From UBA2377 sp964525935 (lineage in GTDB: Bacteria > Verrucomicrobiota > Verrucomicrobiia > Opitutales > Opitutaceae): a stretch of 64,000 bases of DNA. This document shows, piece after piece, positions 51,972 to 60,988 of this stretch. How positions within the stretch are numbered: the stretch's first letter is position 1; each line of letters begins with the position of its first letter. Position numbers and translations under genes: made by a program. The notes below the pieces were generated by a model. That model did no database searches. It had not been told where the DNA came from and saw only the letters and a list, made by a program, of their open reading frames with translations. The stretch covers positions 186,001-250,000 of the forward strand of contig CAZGJZ010000004.1 in the NCBI GenBank assembly GCA_964525935.1. Reading direction: 5' to 3'.

Positions 51972-53206
51972 TGCGCGCAGACGACCTGACGAACGCAGGC
52001 AGCCAGCGTGGTCTCGTAATTCTCCCAGGCGAATTCACCGGCGCGCAATCGGGCGGCCCGGGACATTTGGGCCAGCCGGTCGGGATCAAGGTGCAGGAGT
52101 TCCAGCCGGGCGGCGATCGCCCCGCTGTCGCGGATCGGCACAATGAAACCTTCGACGCCTTCGTGAATCAGATCGGGCCCGGCCGTGTGGGCCGTGGTGA
52201 TAATGGGCAGCCCCATGGCCATCGCTTCCAGCAGCACAAGGCCGAAGCCTTCGAAGAGGGAAGGGAAGACGAACACATCGTGCGCTGCCATCTCGGCGAG
52301 AATCTCCTGATGCGGGCAACTGGGGATCCAGCGCACGTTTTTCAGTTCCCGGTCAAGGACGGCGCAAGGCTCGGCCGGCTTCCGGCCGATCACCGTCAAG
52401 GTGACCGCTGCGTGCATAGTGCGGCAGGCGGCAAAGAGATAGCTGAGGCCTTTGCGCTGTCCGAGCGAACCGACAAACAGCACGCGCAGTTTCTTTCCGG
52501 GCGCCGTGTCCGTGGCGGTGGAGACTGATTGAAAAGCCGGCGCGCCGTAGGGCACCACCACCACCGTGCCCTTGAAATCGGCGGCCTCGCTCAGGGTGCG
52601 GCGCGTGTAGGAGCTGGCGACGAAGACGATGTCGGCGAGCGCGAGCTCCGCGTCCTTGCGTTCGTTCTTGGCGATGCTGTCGCGGTTGCCACTCAGGGTG
52701 GCGGCCCACTCCGGTTCACGTTCGGCTTCCTCGAGCAACAGGGTGTGGGCGGCACGCCAGTAGCCGATCGGCAGGTCGTAAAGTGTGCGCAGTCCGTGTT
52801 GCCGTGCCGCACGAAAGGAAAACTCCGCGCCATCCTCATAGGCATAAACGCCGCGAAATGCCCCCGTGCGCAAGCGACGCGCCACGGTCCGGTCGAGTGC
52901 CTGGTAAACGCCATCGATGCTGAAACGGCCGGTTTCGTGCGCGACCAGCCGGCGCGGGCCAAGCTTGGACGCGACGAGCCGAACTATTTCGTGGAAGGGT
53001 CGCGTGTGAATGGCCGCCGTCAGTTCCGGGGAATAGGCGCGGCGCCGAAGCTGGCCGGCGACGCGCCGGGGCAACAGCCGCTCGAGCAGGGCGGGTGGCT
53101 GGAGATTGAGGCAGGTCCAGAATTCGGTGAGCAGGCCGGCGCGGAACAGGCCGAGGGCGGCGTGACGGACGTTGGCGTTGCCGGTGGGATGAGCGAAAAG
53201 GAGCAT
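51968..53206 (-). CDS. GT4 glycosyltransferase
   Basis: 412 residues from ATG 53206; the longer open frame to 53650 lies in the neighbouring gene and is a shadow. The N-terminal domain is unusual, with a helical TEFWTCLNL segment and AYEDGAEFSF. The donor half is typical: RVLFVGSLGQRKGLSYLF, then SLFEGFGLVLLEAMAMGLPIITT with both Glu. The gap to the upstream gene is 17 nt, one of two junctions of the string without overlap; no strong ribosome site is seen. Start is therefore slightly uncertain. Confidence 0.85.
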   Translation of the reverse strand: MLLFAHPTGNANVRHAALGLFRAGLLTEFWTCLNLQPPALLERLLPRRVAGQLRRRAYSPELTAAIHTRPFHEIVRLVASKLGPRRLVAHETGRFSIDGVYQALDRTVARRLRTGAFRGVYAYEDGAEFSFRAARQHGLRTLYDLPIGYWRAAHTLLLEEAEREPEWAATLSGNRDSIAKNERKDAELALADIVFVASSYTRRTLSEAADFKGTVVVVPYGAPAFQSVSTATDTAPGKKLRVLFVGSLGQRKGLSYLFAACRTMHAAVTLTVIGRKPAEPCAVLDRELKNVRWIPSCPHQEILAEMAAHDVFVFPSLFEGFGLVLLEAMAMGLPIITTAHTAGPDLIHEGVEGFIVPIRDSGAIAARLELLHLDPDRLAQMSRAARLRAGEFAWENYETTLAACVRQVVCAQ

Positions 53207-53223
53207 GAGGAAATCGTGAACGG

Positions 53224-54306
53224 TCAGGATTGGAAAAATTCCAGCCAGCGGCCCGCCACGATCGCGGGGGCGAAATGTTCGTCGTAATAGGTGCGTTGTC
53301 GGCGGCGGGAGGTCGTGCCGCTGAGAATGCGGTTGGCCAGCGTCCGCACCGGCCCGGCCAGTTCCGACTGGGCGAGAGTCGCAGGGACGACGAGGCAGTC
53401 GGCCGGAGAGCCGGCGAGTTCGCGGGTGCCGCCGCGGTCGGTGGCGATCCAAGGCAGCCCGGCCGCCATGCCTTCGATCAGACTGAGCGGCATGCCCTCG
53501 TTGTGGGTGGAAAAAAGGACAAGCGCATCGAGCCCGAGGAGGGCTTGGGCCTGCTGCGCGACAGTGTGATAGGCTCCGTGATAGACCAGCCGCGGATGGC
53601 GGGCAAAGCGCTCGGGGGGATACGCGGTGCCGGCACCGTGGATGTGCCACTCGACGTCGGCGAGGGCGGGCGTCTGGGCCAGTGCGAGGATTGCGTCGAT
53701 GCCCTTTTCGGGAATCAAGCGGCCGCAGAAGCCGAAACGAAGTTGCGATTCGACCGCGCGCTCGTGGATCCAGTGGGCATCCACCAGACAGGGCGTGAGG
53801 TAAGGGAGGAAATGCGTGTCATTGCGGCCAGTCGCGGCATTGAGGGCCGAGCAGGTGGCCCGGCTGCAGCCGACCAATGACGGGGCGCGGCGCAGCACGT
53901 GGCGGAAGAACCGGGACCACGTTGCCTGTTCGGCCGGATCGGCGGCGGTGTGGTGGTGATGCACGACATGCGTCGCTGGACCGGCGGCGAGCCAGACGAG
54001 GCGGGCGAGGCCACTCTGACCGTTGGTGTAAACGACGTCCCACTGCACGGCGCGGGCGCGGACAACTTCGCGGAGCAGCCACCCAATCTTGGCGACCGGA
54101 CCGGCGGAACCGCGCGCAACGGCGAGTTCCCGCAAAGTGATCAGGGGATGATTCAGTTTGCGGTGCAGTTCCGGGCCGAGGGAATTGCTGGTCGTGAGGA
54201 GGCGGACGACGTGACCTTGGGCGGCGGCGGCGGCGGCAAGGCTGACGACGTGACGCTCGATGCCGCCATAAGCCGCCATTTGGGGGGCATAAAAGAGGAG
54301 ATTCAT
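53224..54306 (-). CDS. GT4 glycosyltransferase
   Basis: 360 residues. MNLLFYAPQMAAYGGIERHVV opens the acceptor domain with the GGIE loop, the pattern of many WcaL/PglA-type enzymes. VHHHHTA sits in the middle. The donor domain has FGFCGRLIPEKGIDAIL and HNEGMPLSLIEGMAAGLPWIATD (both Glu). Cytoplasmic, retaining mechanism expected. Overlaps the upstream gene by 4 nt. Confidence 0.88.
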   Translation of the reverse strand: MNLLFYAPQMAAYGGIERHVVSLAAAAAAQGHVVRLLTTSNSLGPELHRKLNHPLITLRELAVARGSAGPVAKIGWLLREVVRARAVQWDVVYTNGQSGLARLVWLAAGPATHVVHHHHTAADPAEQATWSRFFRHVLRRAPSLVGCSRATCSALNAATGRNDTHFLPYLTPCLVDAHWIHERAVESQLRFGFCGRLIPEKGIDAILALAQTPALADVEWHIHGAGTAYPPERFARHPRLVYHGAYHTVAQQAQALLGLDALVLFSTHNEGMPLSLIEGMAAGLPWIATDRGGTRELAGSPADCLVVPATLAQSELAGPVRTLANRILSGTTSRRRQRTYYDEHFAPAIVAGRWLEFFQS

Positions 54307-55460
54307 GGGGAGGATTCGCCAGCCGCATCATTGAGCGCGGCAAGAAAGACGTCGGTGACCCGCGGCAGCACGGCGACCGGGGCGCGCCGCATGGCGAGCC
54401 AGCGATCGGTGCGGGCCTCGTTGAGATCCGCGAGTCGCGTAAGGCTGGAATCAGTCGGCGCGGGAAAAAGGAGTGCGCGGCTTTCGCGCAAACGCCAGTC
54501 GTCACGGGGCACCAACACGGGCAGGCCGTGGTCAAGCATGGCGGCGGCGGCTCCGCTTTTGCCCACGAGTGCCCAGGGGTGCGGCGCGATGCCGAAGTCG
54601 GCGGCCTGGAGCACGTGAGAAACGATGGCTTCCTCCAACTCGCCGGTGACGCCAACCCGCACGCCGCGCTGGCTGAAGGTAGCGAGGATGCCGGTGGCGT
54701 GGCTGCCGGCGCGGCCGAGGGCCAGCAGAGCGGGCGTGCGACCAAGCCGGCGGGCGGTGGCTTGCAACCAATCGGCGGTGGCGGTGGGCCGCCATTGCGG
54801 ATGCAGAGTGCCGAATGTGACGGCGAGGAGGGGCGCGGTTTCGAGATTAGGCAGCCAGCGATTGAGGACGCCAGGGCGCCCCGGAAACCCTGCGGCGACG
54901 GGGATGTTGCCGAAGAGTTCCAGCACGTGCGCCGGAAAACCTTCGCGACCGAGGACGTGCTGATAGGCGGCGTTGGAGGTGGAAACCGAGTCGGGTGCGA
55001 GCTGGTTGAGCAGGCAGAGCACCCCGCGACGCTGGAGCCAGCCGCTGGCGCGCGCGCGCCAGCTGGCGCCCGCCTCGAGCCCGAGCCAGAGTTCATGCAG
55101 CATGGCATGGCAGCGGACGCCGCGCAGGTCCGCGGCGGCTTGAAGCAGGTCGGAAGGCAGGAACCCGCGCGGATGGAACCCCTGTGCGACAATTTGCCAG
55201 CTCACCCAATCGGGCGCGAGACTCTCGACGTGTTGACGGGCGCGCATGAGCCGGTCGGCCCAAGGTTCGGTGGCAGGCAGCCGGATGAGGCGCCCGGCGG
55301 CGTGGCTCAAATCCACCACGCGTCCGATGGCGCGATCGTGGAGGGCGATCAAGGTGCAGGTGTGGCCACGCTCGACGCAGGCGCCCGCCAGGCGGCGCGT
55401 GTAGTCGCCCACGCCGTCGCGACCGGGTTCGAGCGACCCGCAAAAGAAGATGATTTTCAT
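54303..55460 (-). CDS. GT-B glycosyltransferase, divergent
   Basis: 385 residues. N-terminus MKIIFFCGSLEPGRDGVGDY is typical of a GT-B acceptor domain (GVGDYTRRLA). The donor half is divergent: the E-x7-E motif is not evident and is replaced by a WALVGKSGAAAAMLDHGLPVLV segment. It may be a family-4 relative of altered specificity. Spacing to the next downstream gene start is overlap, while the gap to the upstream 55465 stop is 4 nt. Confidence 0.78.
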   Translation of the reverse strand: MKIIFFCGSLEPGRDGVGDYTRRLAGACVERGHTCTLIALHDRAIGRVVDLSHAAGRLIRLPATEPWADRLMRARQHVESLAPDWVSWQIVAQGFHPRGFLPSDLLQAAADLRGVRCHAMLHELWLGLEAGASWRARASGWLQRRGVLCLLNQLAPDSVSTSNAAYQHVLGREGFPAHVLELFGNIPVAAGFPGRPGVLNRWLPNLETAPLLAVTFGTLHPQWRPTATADWLQATARRLGRTPALLALGRAGSHATGILATFSQRGVRVGVTGELEEAIVSHVLQAADFGIAPHPWALVGKSGAAAAMLDHGLPVLVPRDDWRLRESRALLFPAPTDSSLTRLADLNEARTDRWLAMRRAPVAVLPRVTDVFLAALNDAAGESSP

Positions 55461-55464
55461 GGCC

Positions 55465-56406
55465 TCAGGCCCGGCGGTAAAGGCGGCCGATCAAACCGGC
55501 GAGCGTGAGGGTCGCGCGGCGCCACTGGGTGACGTGCGCGGAGAAAATTTGCAGCGGAGTGCCGGTGTGACGCCAGAATTCGCGGTCGGCGGCGCTGGGA
55601 GCCCGGCCGGCCAGCGCGGCCCGGAGGAACTTTTTGCGCCACGGTTTTTCGGCGCCGAGGGCGTGCGCCATCGTCCAGCCGCCGGTGCGAAAATCCATGC
55701 CCTCGGCCCCCATGATCGAGACGTTTTGCGAGGCGGTCATGATGGCAATGTTGAGGGCGTCCTGATCGGTCTTGTTGAAGGGATAGGCGGGTGAGGCCCG
55801 GTCGGGCTGGCCATCGCCGAACGAGAACATGGAGTGGGCGAGGCCGCCGATCTCTTCGCCGACGAGCGCCATGGCTTCGAGCCATTCGTGAAGGAATCCC
55901 TGCTGGCCATCCGCGAGGCCGATGAAGCCGCCATTGACGTAGGCGGAGGTCTCGCGCCGCACCAGCCGGCGTCGGGCGGCGAGGCAGGCCCGCCACGCGC
56001 CGCGGCGCGGGTGCGACTCGGGCATCGGTGAATTGACGTCCTCGACCAAGGCGACGCCATAGCCCACCCATTCCTCGAAGAACGACCAGCGCGCCTTGAT
56101 GACGATATCGGGGTCAAAATAGTAGAGCCGCTCGGCGTCGGGATGCAGGTTGCTCCAGACGTGGAGAAGAAACTCCGGCTTGTAGTTGGTCAGGTGCGCG
56201 ACGGTATCGAGGGCGATAAATTCCACCTGCACCGGATCGAGCGAGCGCGCCGCTGGGGCCCACGGCGGCACGGGCCCGCGATGGCCGCAAACGACGGTGC
56301 CGACGAAACCGGCGGCGATGAGCGAGTTGATCAACGCGGCCACGCCGAGCTGGTAGTCGCCTTCAAACAAGGTGACGACGATAGTTTTGAGCGGAGGAGG
56401 GTTCAT
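55465..56406 (-). CDS. putative GT-A-like transferase
   Basis: 313 residues from the ATG at 56406, which overlaps the next gene's stop by 4 nt. Starts KTIVVTLFEGDYQLGVAALINSL; the strand YYFDPDIVIK gives a D-x-D metal/nucleotide-sugar motif; later AYVNGGFIGL and TDQDALNIAI resemble GT8-like enzymes (YxNxGv... DQD). Therefore a metal-dependent sugar transferase is likely, but the family is not certain. Basic C-terminal tail (GLIGRLYRRA) could touch the membrane. Confidence 0.7.
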   Translation of the reverse strand: MNPPPLKTIVVTLFEGDYQLGVAALINSLIAAGFVGTVVCGHRGPVPPWAPAARSLDPVQVEFIALDTVAHLTNYKPEFLLHVWSNLHPDAERLYYFDPDIVIKARWSFFEEWVGYGVALVEDVNSPMPESHPRRGAWRACLAARRRLVRRETSAYVNGGFIGLADGQQGFLHEWLEAMALVGEEIGGLAHSMFSFGDGQPDRASPAYPFNKTDQDALNIAIMTASQNVSIMGAEGMDFRTGGWTMAHALGAEKPWRKKFLRAALAGRAPSAADREFWRHTGTPLQIFSAHVTQWRRATLTLAGLIGRLYRRA

Positions 56407-57323
56407 GGGGCGGTGGTGCGACGAAACACGGACGGGAGGGAAAGGAGTGCGGCCGCTATCCAGTAACCGGCGACACGGGACGAGGGATGGATCCGCCAGG
56501 CGCGGGAAAAACAATCGCGGGACAATCGCGGGGCGGTGCGCAGGGGAATGCGTCCCGCGGCCAGCCAGGCATCGGCGGTGCGACGGCGGCGCAGGCCGGG
56601 TTCAATCGCGTCCCAATCGAGGTGCTGCGTCAGCACTTCGGCGCCGGCCAGCGCCATCGGGCCGGCGTGCGTGCTCAGGGCCGTGGCATGTTTGCGGTAG
56701 AGGCAAGTGTTTGTGCCCGTGAAAGCGAAGACGGTGCCAGCGCGAGCGCAACGCAGCCACATTTCACGGTCTTCCATGTAGCGACTGGCGGGATTGAATC
56801 CACCGACCCGCGTCCAGAGGGATTTTCGTAACAACACCGAGGAGGGCTGCACCGTGTAGTCGCCGAGGTAGAGTGAAAGCGGGTAAGTGTGGACCACCTC
56901 GGGGGCCGGAGCGCGAATTTCCAGCTCCCGGCCCGACTCGCTGTCGAACAGCACTGAGCCGGCGTGCACCAGATCGGCCGCGGGGTGTGTGCGTGCGCAG
57001 GCGACGAGAGTGGCGAGATGATCAGGCGTCCACACATCATCGCTGTCGAGCAGCGCGATCCATTCGCCCCGCGCGACAGCGATGCCGGTGTTGCGCGTGG
57101 CGGGGAGGCCCAAGTTCTTTTCGTGGCGCTGGTAGCTGACCTTTTGCGGGCCAGTGCTGGCAAAGGCGTGGACCAGGTCATCGACCCGGTCGGTGGAACC
57201 GTCTTCGGTCACGATCAGTTCCCAAGCCATAAACGTTTGTGCGCGCACGCTGGCAAGGGTCGCCGGCAGGTAGCGTCGGGCGTTGTAGGCGGGAATGCAG
57301 ATGGTGATGAGGGGAATCGTCAT
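56403..57323 (-). CDS. GT2 glycosyltransferase
   Basis: 306 residues, GT-A fold. LITICIPAYNARRYLPATL start, IVTEDGSTDRV, and ALLDSDDVW (D-x-D) followed by AYRKH-like LYRKHATALS, the standard order of family 2. An inverting transferase of the cytoplasmic face. The D-E-D block is complete. C-terminal hydrophobic stretch (VAGYWIAAALLSL) may associate with the membrane. Overlaps the acyltransferase gene upstream by 4 nt. Confidence 0.92.
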   Translation of the reverse strand: MTIPLITICIPAYNARRYLPATLASVRAQTFMAWELIVTEDGSTDRVDDLVHAFASTGPQKVSYQRHEKNLGLPATRNTGIAVARGEWIALLDSDDVWTPDHLATLVACARTHPAADLVHAGSVLFDSESGRELEIRAPAPEVVHTYPLSLYLGDYTVQPSSVLLRKSLWTRVGGFNPASRYMEDREMWLRCARAGTVFAFTGTNTCLYRKHATALSTHAGPMALAGAEVLTQHLDWDAIEPGLRRRRTADAWLAAGRIPLRTAPRLSRDCFSRAWRIHPSSRVAGYWIAAALLSLPSVFRRTTAP

Positions 57324-57988
57324 GGAGTGGGCGCAACGCGGCTACGCTCCCAGCGGATCCCCGTGCGACGAGGTTTGGCGGGAACGCCGAAAGCGACGCA
57401 GGAGGAGGGAATCTCACCGGTGACCAGGGCGAGGGCACCGATCACGGCGCCATCGCCGATGCGGGCACCGCGGCCCACGCACGCACCGAGGCCGAGCCAG
57501 ACATGGTCGCCCACTGTAACGTCGCTCGCGGGGTTGAGGCGGGTCGTCGGATCGTAGATGGCGTGACCGTCAGAATTCCGGACGTCCGTGCCGCGGGCGA
57601 ACATGCAGTCCGCGCCGACTGCGAGCAGACGGCCTTCCTGGGAAACCAGCGTGCCGCCAATGATGGTCGTCTGCGCTCCGATCATGAGCCGGCTGGCCCG
57701 GTCCTCGACGCAAAGACGGGTTTGTTGCAACCGGCATTCGGCCCCGATGAAAAGTTCGGCGCCCTCCCCGGCGAGCGTCAGGGAGCAATCCCAGAGCCGC
57801 GCCCCCGGTCCGATGACCAGCCGGCAGTTTGCGCCGAGAACCTCGATGCGGGTGTCCCGCAGAACGGCATTGTGCCGCTCCACCCGATGGCCGGGCCCAA
57901 CGGTCTCGAGCCGGGTGCCGCGCGACCAGGAGTAAGCCACGGCTAAGGCGGGCGACGCGCGGAACGTGCGGATAAAGTAGGACAGCAT
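57320..57988 (-). CDS. hexapeptide-repeat acyltransferase
   Basis: 222 residues from the ATG at 57988. An in-frame TTG at 58018 would give the 4-nt overlap usual in this string, so the start is open. Left-handed beta-helix with many I/V-G-x4 turns (LVIGPGARLWD, LFIGAECRL, VTVGDHVWLGLGACVGRGARIGDGAVIGA) and the family ending IPSSCVAFGVPAKP. It probably O- or N-acetylates a sugar of the polymer with acetyl-CoA. Trimeric in known relatives. Confidence 0.87.
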   Translation of the reverse strand: MLSYFIRTFRASPALAVAYSWSRGTRLETVGPGHRVERHNAVLRDTRIEVLGANCRLVIGPGARLWDCSLTLAGEGAELFIGAECRLQQTRLCVEDRASRLMIGAQTTIIGGTLVSQEGRLLAVGADCMFARGTDVRNSDGHAIYDPTTRLNPASDVTVGDHVWLGLGACVGRGARIGDGAVIGALALVTGEIPSSCVAFGVPAKPRRTGIRWERSRVAPTP

Positions 57989-58014
57989 GGGAGGGTAATT
58001 CAGCTGACGGGTGG

Positions 58015-58809
58015 TCAACCGACGGGCAGCTCGTGGCCGCCGGTTTTTTGTCCGGCCTCCTCTAAGAGGTCGCGGCTCACAAACAGCGCGTCGGCATAGG
58101 CCAGCTCCAGCGAAGGCGTCCAGCCGGAGGGTGGATAAAGCGCGAAGAAGTGGTAGCCGTGCGCCTTCAGGTAGTCACCGATCTCGGCGAGATGGGAATT
58201 GCCGGTGTTGGCGGCCGAGAAACCCACTTCGCACAACACAAAGGAGACGCGATGGCCGTTGAGCAGATCTCCGCAACCTTGGAGCACACTGAGGTCGTGG
58301 CCTTCCGTGTCGGTCTTCAGCAGATCGATGCGGGGACTGTTTTTCCCGCACATATATTCGTCGAGCCGGACGGCGCGGACCGTCTCGCGGTGCCAGACGG
58401 CATCTTCCGCGGCTGTTTCATCCACGATCCGGGAGACAAACGAATCCTCGGCTGCGCCGACCAACATCTGCACGTCTGCGTTGGCGGCGCTGGCGGCGAG
58501 ATTCTCACAGGTGACGCGTGGATGGCGACCGAAAGCCGCTTGCAGGCGACGAAACGTGGCCGGCACCGGTTCAAAAGAGACGATGCGCGCACGGGGAAAC
58601 CAAATGAGGAAGCGTGCGGCGGTTTGACCCTCATTGGCACCGACATCCACGACGGTAATGAAGTCCGCCAGCGGCCGGAAGCGGGCGAGATCGACCTCGA
58701 GCCGGACGCCGCGCGGCAGCGTGGAGTGAGAGTAAAGAAACCAGCCGTGACGCTTGAGGTGGTCACGCAGTTTGTTTCTCAGGGGACGGAATATTTGGCT
58801 GATGCTCAT
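58015..58809 (-). CDS. FkbM family methyltransferase
   Basis: 264 residues from ATG 58809 (overlaps the epimerase stop by 4 nt). SAM-binding Rossmann start TVVDVGANEGQTAARF, then SFEPVPATF, and the FkbM signature DLLKTDTEGHDLSVLQG. O-methylation of sugars is the usual role in polysaccharide loci. An additional N-terminal 40 residues are basic and helical. With the acyltransferase it suggests a decorated polymer. Confidence 0.9.
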   Translation of the reverse strand: MSISQIFRPLRNKLRDHLKRHGWFLYSHSTLPRGVRLEVDLARFRPLADFITVVDVGANEGQTAARFLIWFPRARIVSFEPVPATFRRLQAAFGRHPRVTCENLAASAANADVQMLVGAAEDSFVSRIVDETAAEDAVWHRETVRAVRLDEYMCGKNSPRIDLLKTDTEGHDLSVLQGCGDLLNGHRVSFVLCEVGFSAANTGNSHLAEIGDYLKAHGYHFFALYPPSGWTPSLELAYADALFVSRDLLEEAGQKTGGHELPVG

Positions 58810-59909
58810 GAGGTGATGGAGGGCGCGCAGGCGCGGCCCTCGGCGAAGTCGAGCCACGCCAGGCTGCGGCGCAGGCCCTCGGCGAACGGCACCGTCGGCT
58901 GATAACCGAGCTGGCGCGCGGCGCGGTCATGCGGAAGTTTCCAGGTGCATTGCTGCAGCAGCGCCAGTTCGTGGGTGAGTTGGGGGCGCGGCGCGGCGGG
59001 ATACACCGTCCAGGCTCCTGCGGCCGGTGGCGGCGGCGACCAAGCGTGCAGCACCGCTTTCACGAGGCGCTTGGCTCGCGCGGGGATGCGTGGACCGAGC
59101 TGGCCATAAGTCCGGGAGAGGGTGAAGCCGGCCAGTGGGCTTTCCCGCTCGGGCCGGAACGATGGCACCGGCAGGGAGGCGAAGGCGGCCTCATCGAGGC
59201 CGAGGTGTCGCGCGATCGGCCCGAGGAAATCGCGCCACGTGACCGTCTCGGCATCGCCAATGAGGAAGGCATCGCCGGGAGCCTGGGCGATGGCGGCGAG
59301 ATGAATGGCCTCGACGAGATTGTCCACGTAGAGGCTGTTGCAGATCCCGCGGCCATCGTGGAGCCAGGCGGCGCGCTTCAAGCGGAGGCTGGCCGCGGCG
59401 TCCGCTATCCACCGGGAACGCGGACCGAAGACGACGCCCGGCCGCAGGGCGAAGCCGTGCAGGCCGCTCTGCGCGCAACCGTGCAGGAAAGCCGCCTCGG
59501 CGCGCACCTTGGCATTGTTGTAGATGATTGAATGATTGCACTGTAGCGGAGTGGCCTCGGTGGTGCCGGAGGCGGGCGCCTGCCCGTGCACCGCGGCGCT
59601 GCTCAGGTAGATCACGCGGGGCACCCCGGCCCTGACCGCCGCGGTGCAAAGGATGGCGGGCATCGCCACGATCTGGCGTGGATCGCCCAAGGCCGCGTGC
59701 ACCACGGCGTCGCAACCGGCGAGCGCGGTGGCCAGCGAGTCAGCATCGAGCGCGTCGCCGATCCGGCATTCGATGCCGAAGCGCGCCGGCAGGGCCAGGC
59801 TGGAGGCGCGGCGCACGACCGGCACGACCTCGTGGCGTGCACCGAGGTGAAACATCTCGACGAGGCGGGTGCCGATGAAGCCGTTGGCCCCGATGACAGC
59901 GATCTTCAT
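58806..59909 (-). CDS. NAD-dependent epimerase/dehydratase
   Basis: 367 residues from ATG 59909. Extended SDR: NAD-binding GANGFIGTR at the N-terminus, YLSSAAVHG with the catalytic Ser, and YNNAKVRAE providing Tyr-x3-Lys (YxxxK). A long variable substrate domain follows. It interconverts nucleotide-sugars or reduces a 4-keto sugar; the exact substrate cannot be read. Both junctions overlap by 4 nt. Confidence 0.87.
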   Translation of the reverse strand: MKIAVIGANGFIGTRLVEMFHLGARHEVVPVVRRASSLALPARFGIECRIGDALDADSLATALAGCDAVVHAALGDPRQIVAMPAILCTAAVRAGVPRVIYLSSAAVHGQAPASGTTEATPLQCNHSIIYNNAKVRAEAAFLHGCAQSGLHGFALRPGVVFGPRSRWIADAAASLRLKRAAWLHDGRGICNSLYVDNLVEAIHLAAIAQAPGDAFLIGDAETVTWRDFLGPIARHLGLDEAAFASLPVPSFRPERESPLAGFTLSRTYGQLGPRIPARAKRLVKAVLHAWSPPPPAAGAWTVYPAAPRPQLTHELALLQQCTWKLPHDRAARQLGYQPTVPFAEGLRRSLAWLDFAEGRACAPSITS

Positions 59910-60988
59910 GACTGAAAGGCCCAGCGACGGGCGTTGGTTTGTTCGATCCCGCCGAGCCAAGGCTGAGGCAGAATCTCCCGCCGGGCATAGCAGGCCTCGA
60001 TAAGCTGGATGGAGCGCGCACCGGCACGTCCATCCACGAGTAGCGGGCGCCGTTCGCGAACCGCGGCGACCACATTCTGCAATTGGGCGATGAAGCTCTG
60101 CGGATTGGTGGCCGCGCTGGTGCCGAGGGCGTCGCGCAAAGTGCCTTGCAGCTCCCCGGGGAGGCCGTCGAGGGTCACGCTCAGGCCGTTGGCGTCATTC
60201 ACCGTCCAACCCACCGTGCCGCGGGCGAATTCGAAATGGTAGTGCTGCGCCGTGGCCCAGTCGCGACTGAGCTGGACGCGACCGTTGATGACGCCGAAGC
60301 GCAGCGACACGACGGCATTGGCTTCGAGTCCCCCCATGGCGTCGTCGGCGTAGGCAAAGGTATCCGGCTCGCCGAGCCACCACAACAACAGGTCGAGCAC
60401 GTGCACGCCGAGGTCGAACAGCACGCCGCCAGGAGTTTCGCGGCGTTGGAAAAACCCCGGGGAAGCCGCCGGCCAGGTGAACGGTCCGCCCTCGGTGATG
60501 TTAAAATTGCGCAGGGCGCCGAGCGGAGCAGTGGGTCCGCAAAGGAATTTCAAAACCTGGCTCGAGGGGAAGAAGCGTTTGTAGTGCCCGACGGCGAGCA
60601 GGCGATCGGCGGCGGAGGCCGCGGCAATCATGTGCCCCGCTTCGGCGCTGGTGGCCGCCATGGGCTTTTCACACAACACGTGCCACCCACGGGCGAAGGC
60701 GGCGACGGCCTGCTCGGCATGCCAGCGCGGAGGCGAGGCGATGATGGCCAGGGCACCGCGCGGACCGACCGCCTGGTTGAGCGTGTGGGACATAATCGCC
60801 TCGGGAAATTCCACCTGAAGCTGGTTGCGTGCGGTTTCCACCGGATCGACCAAAGCGACGACGCGGACTTCGCCGGTGGCCTCGAGCGCGCGCAGGGCGG
60901 GCAGGTAGAAAAGGCGGCTGACGGCGCCGCAGCCAATCAAGGCGACGGGCAAAGCATCAGTCGGACAGTTGGCATCAAATGGGGTCAT
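59906..60988 (-). CDS. Gfo/Idh/MocA oxidoreductase
   Basis: 360 residues. N-terminal NAD(P)-binding Rossmann fold (ALIGCGAVSRLFYLPAL) and the family motif CEKPMA. The C-terminal GFO_IDH_MocA_C-type domain has LFDLGVHVLDLLLWWLGEPD with the conserved Asp/His pair (FDLGVHVLD). Such enzymes make oxidised or amino-sugar precursors in nucleotide-sugar paths. Together with the epimerase it indicates a special sugar synthesis. Overlaps on both sides. Confidence 0.9.
   Translation of the reverse strand: MTPFDANCPTDALPVALIGCGAVSRLFYLPALRALEATGEVRVVALVDPVETARNQLQVEFPEAIMSHTLNQAVGPRGALAIIASPPRWHAEQAVAAFARGWHVLCEKPMAATSAEAGHMIAAASAADRLLAVGHYKRFFPSSQVLKFLCGPTAPLGALRNFNITEGGPFTWPAASPGFFQRRETPGGVLFDLGVHVLDLLLWWLGEPDTFAYADDAMGGLEANAVVSLRFGVINGRVQLSRDWATAQHYHFEFARGTVGWTVNDANGLSVTLDGLPGELQGTLRDALGTSAATNPQSFIAQLQNVVAAVRERRPLLVDGRAGARSIQLIEACYARREILPQPWLGGIEQTNARRWAFQS

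Noticed and set aside
53207..53650. N-terminal extension of the 51968 glycosyltransferase frame
   Set aside because: It is Arg/Pro-rich shadow sequence inside the 53224-54306 gene.
53819..55192. 457-codon minus-strand frame
   Set aside because: Ser/Pro/Arg-rich composition and lies in the wrong frame over two well-supported glycosyltransferases.
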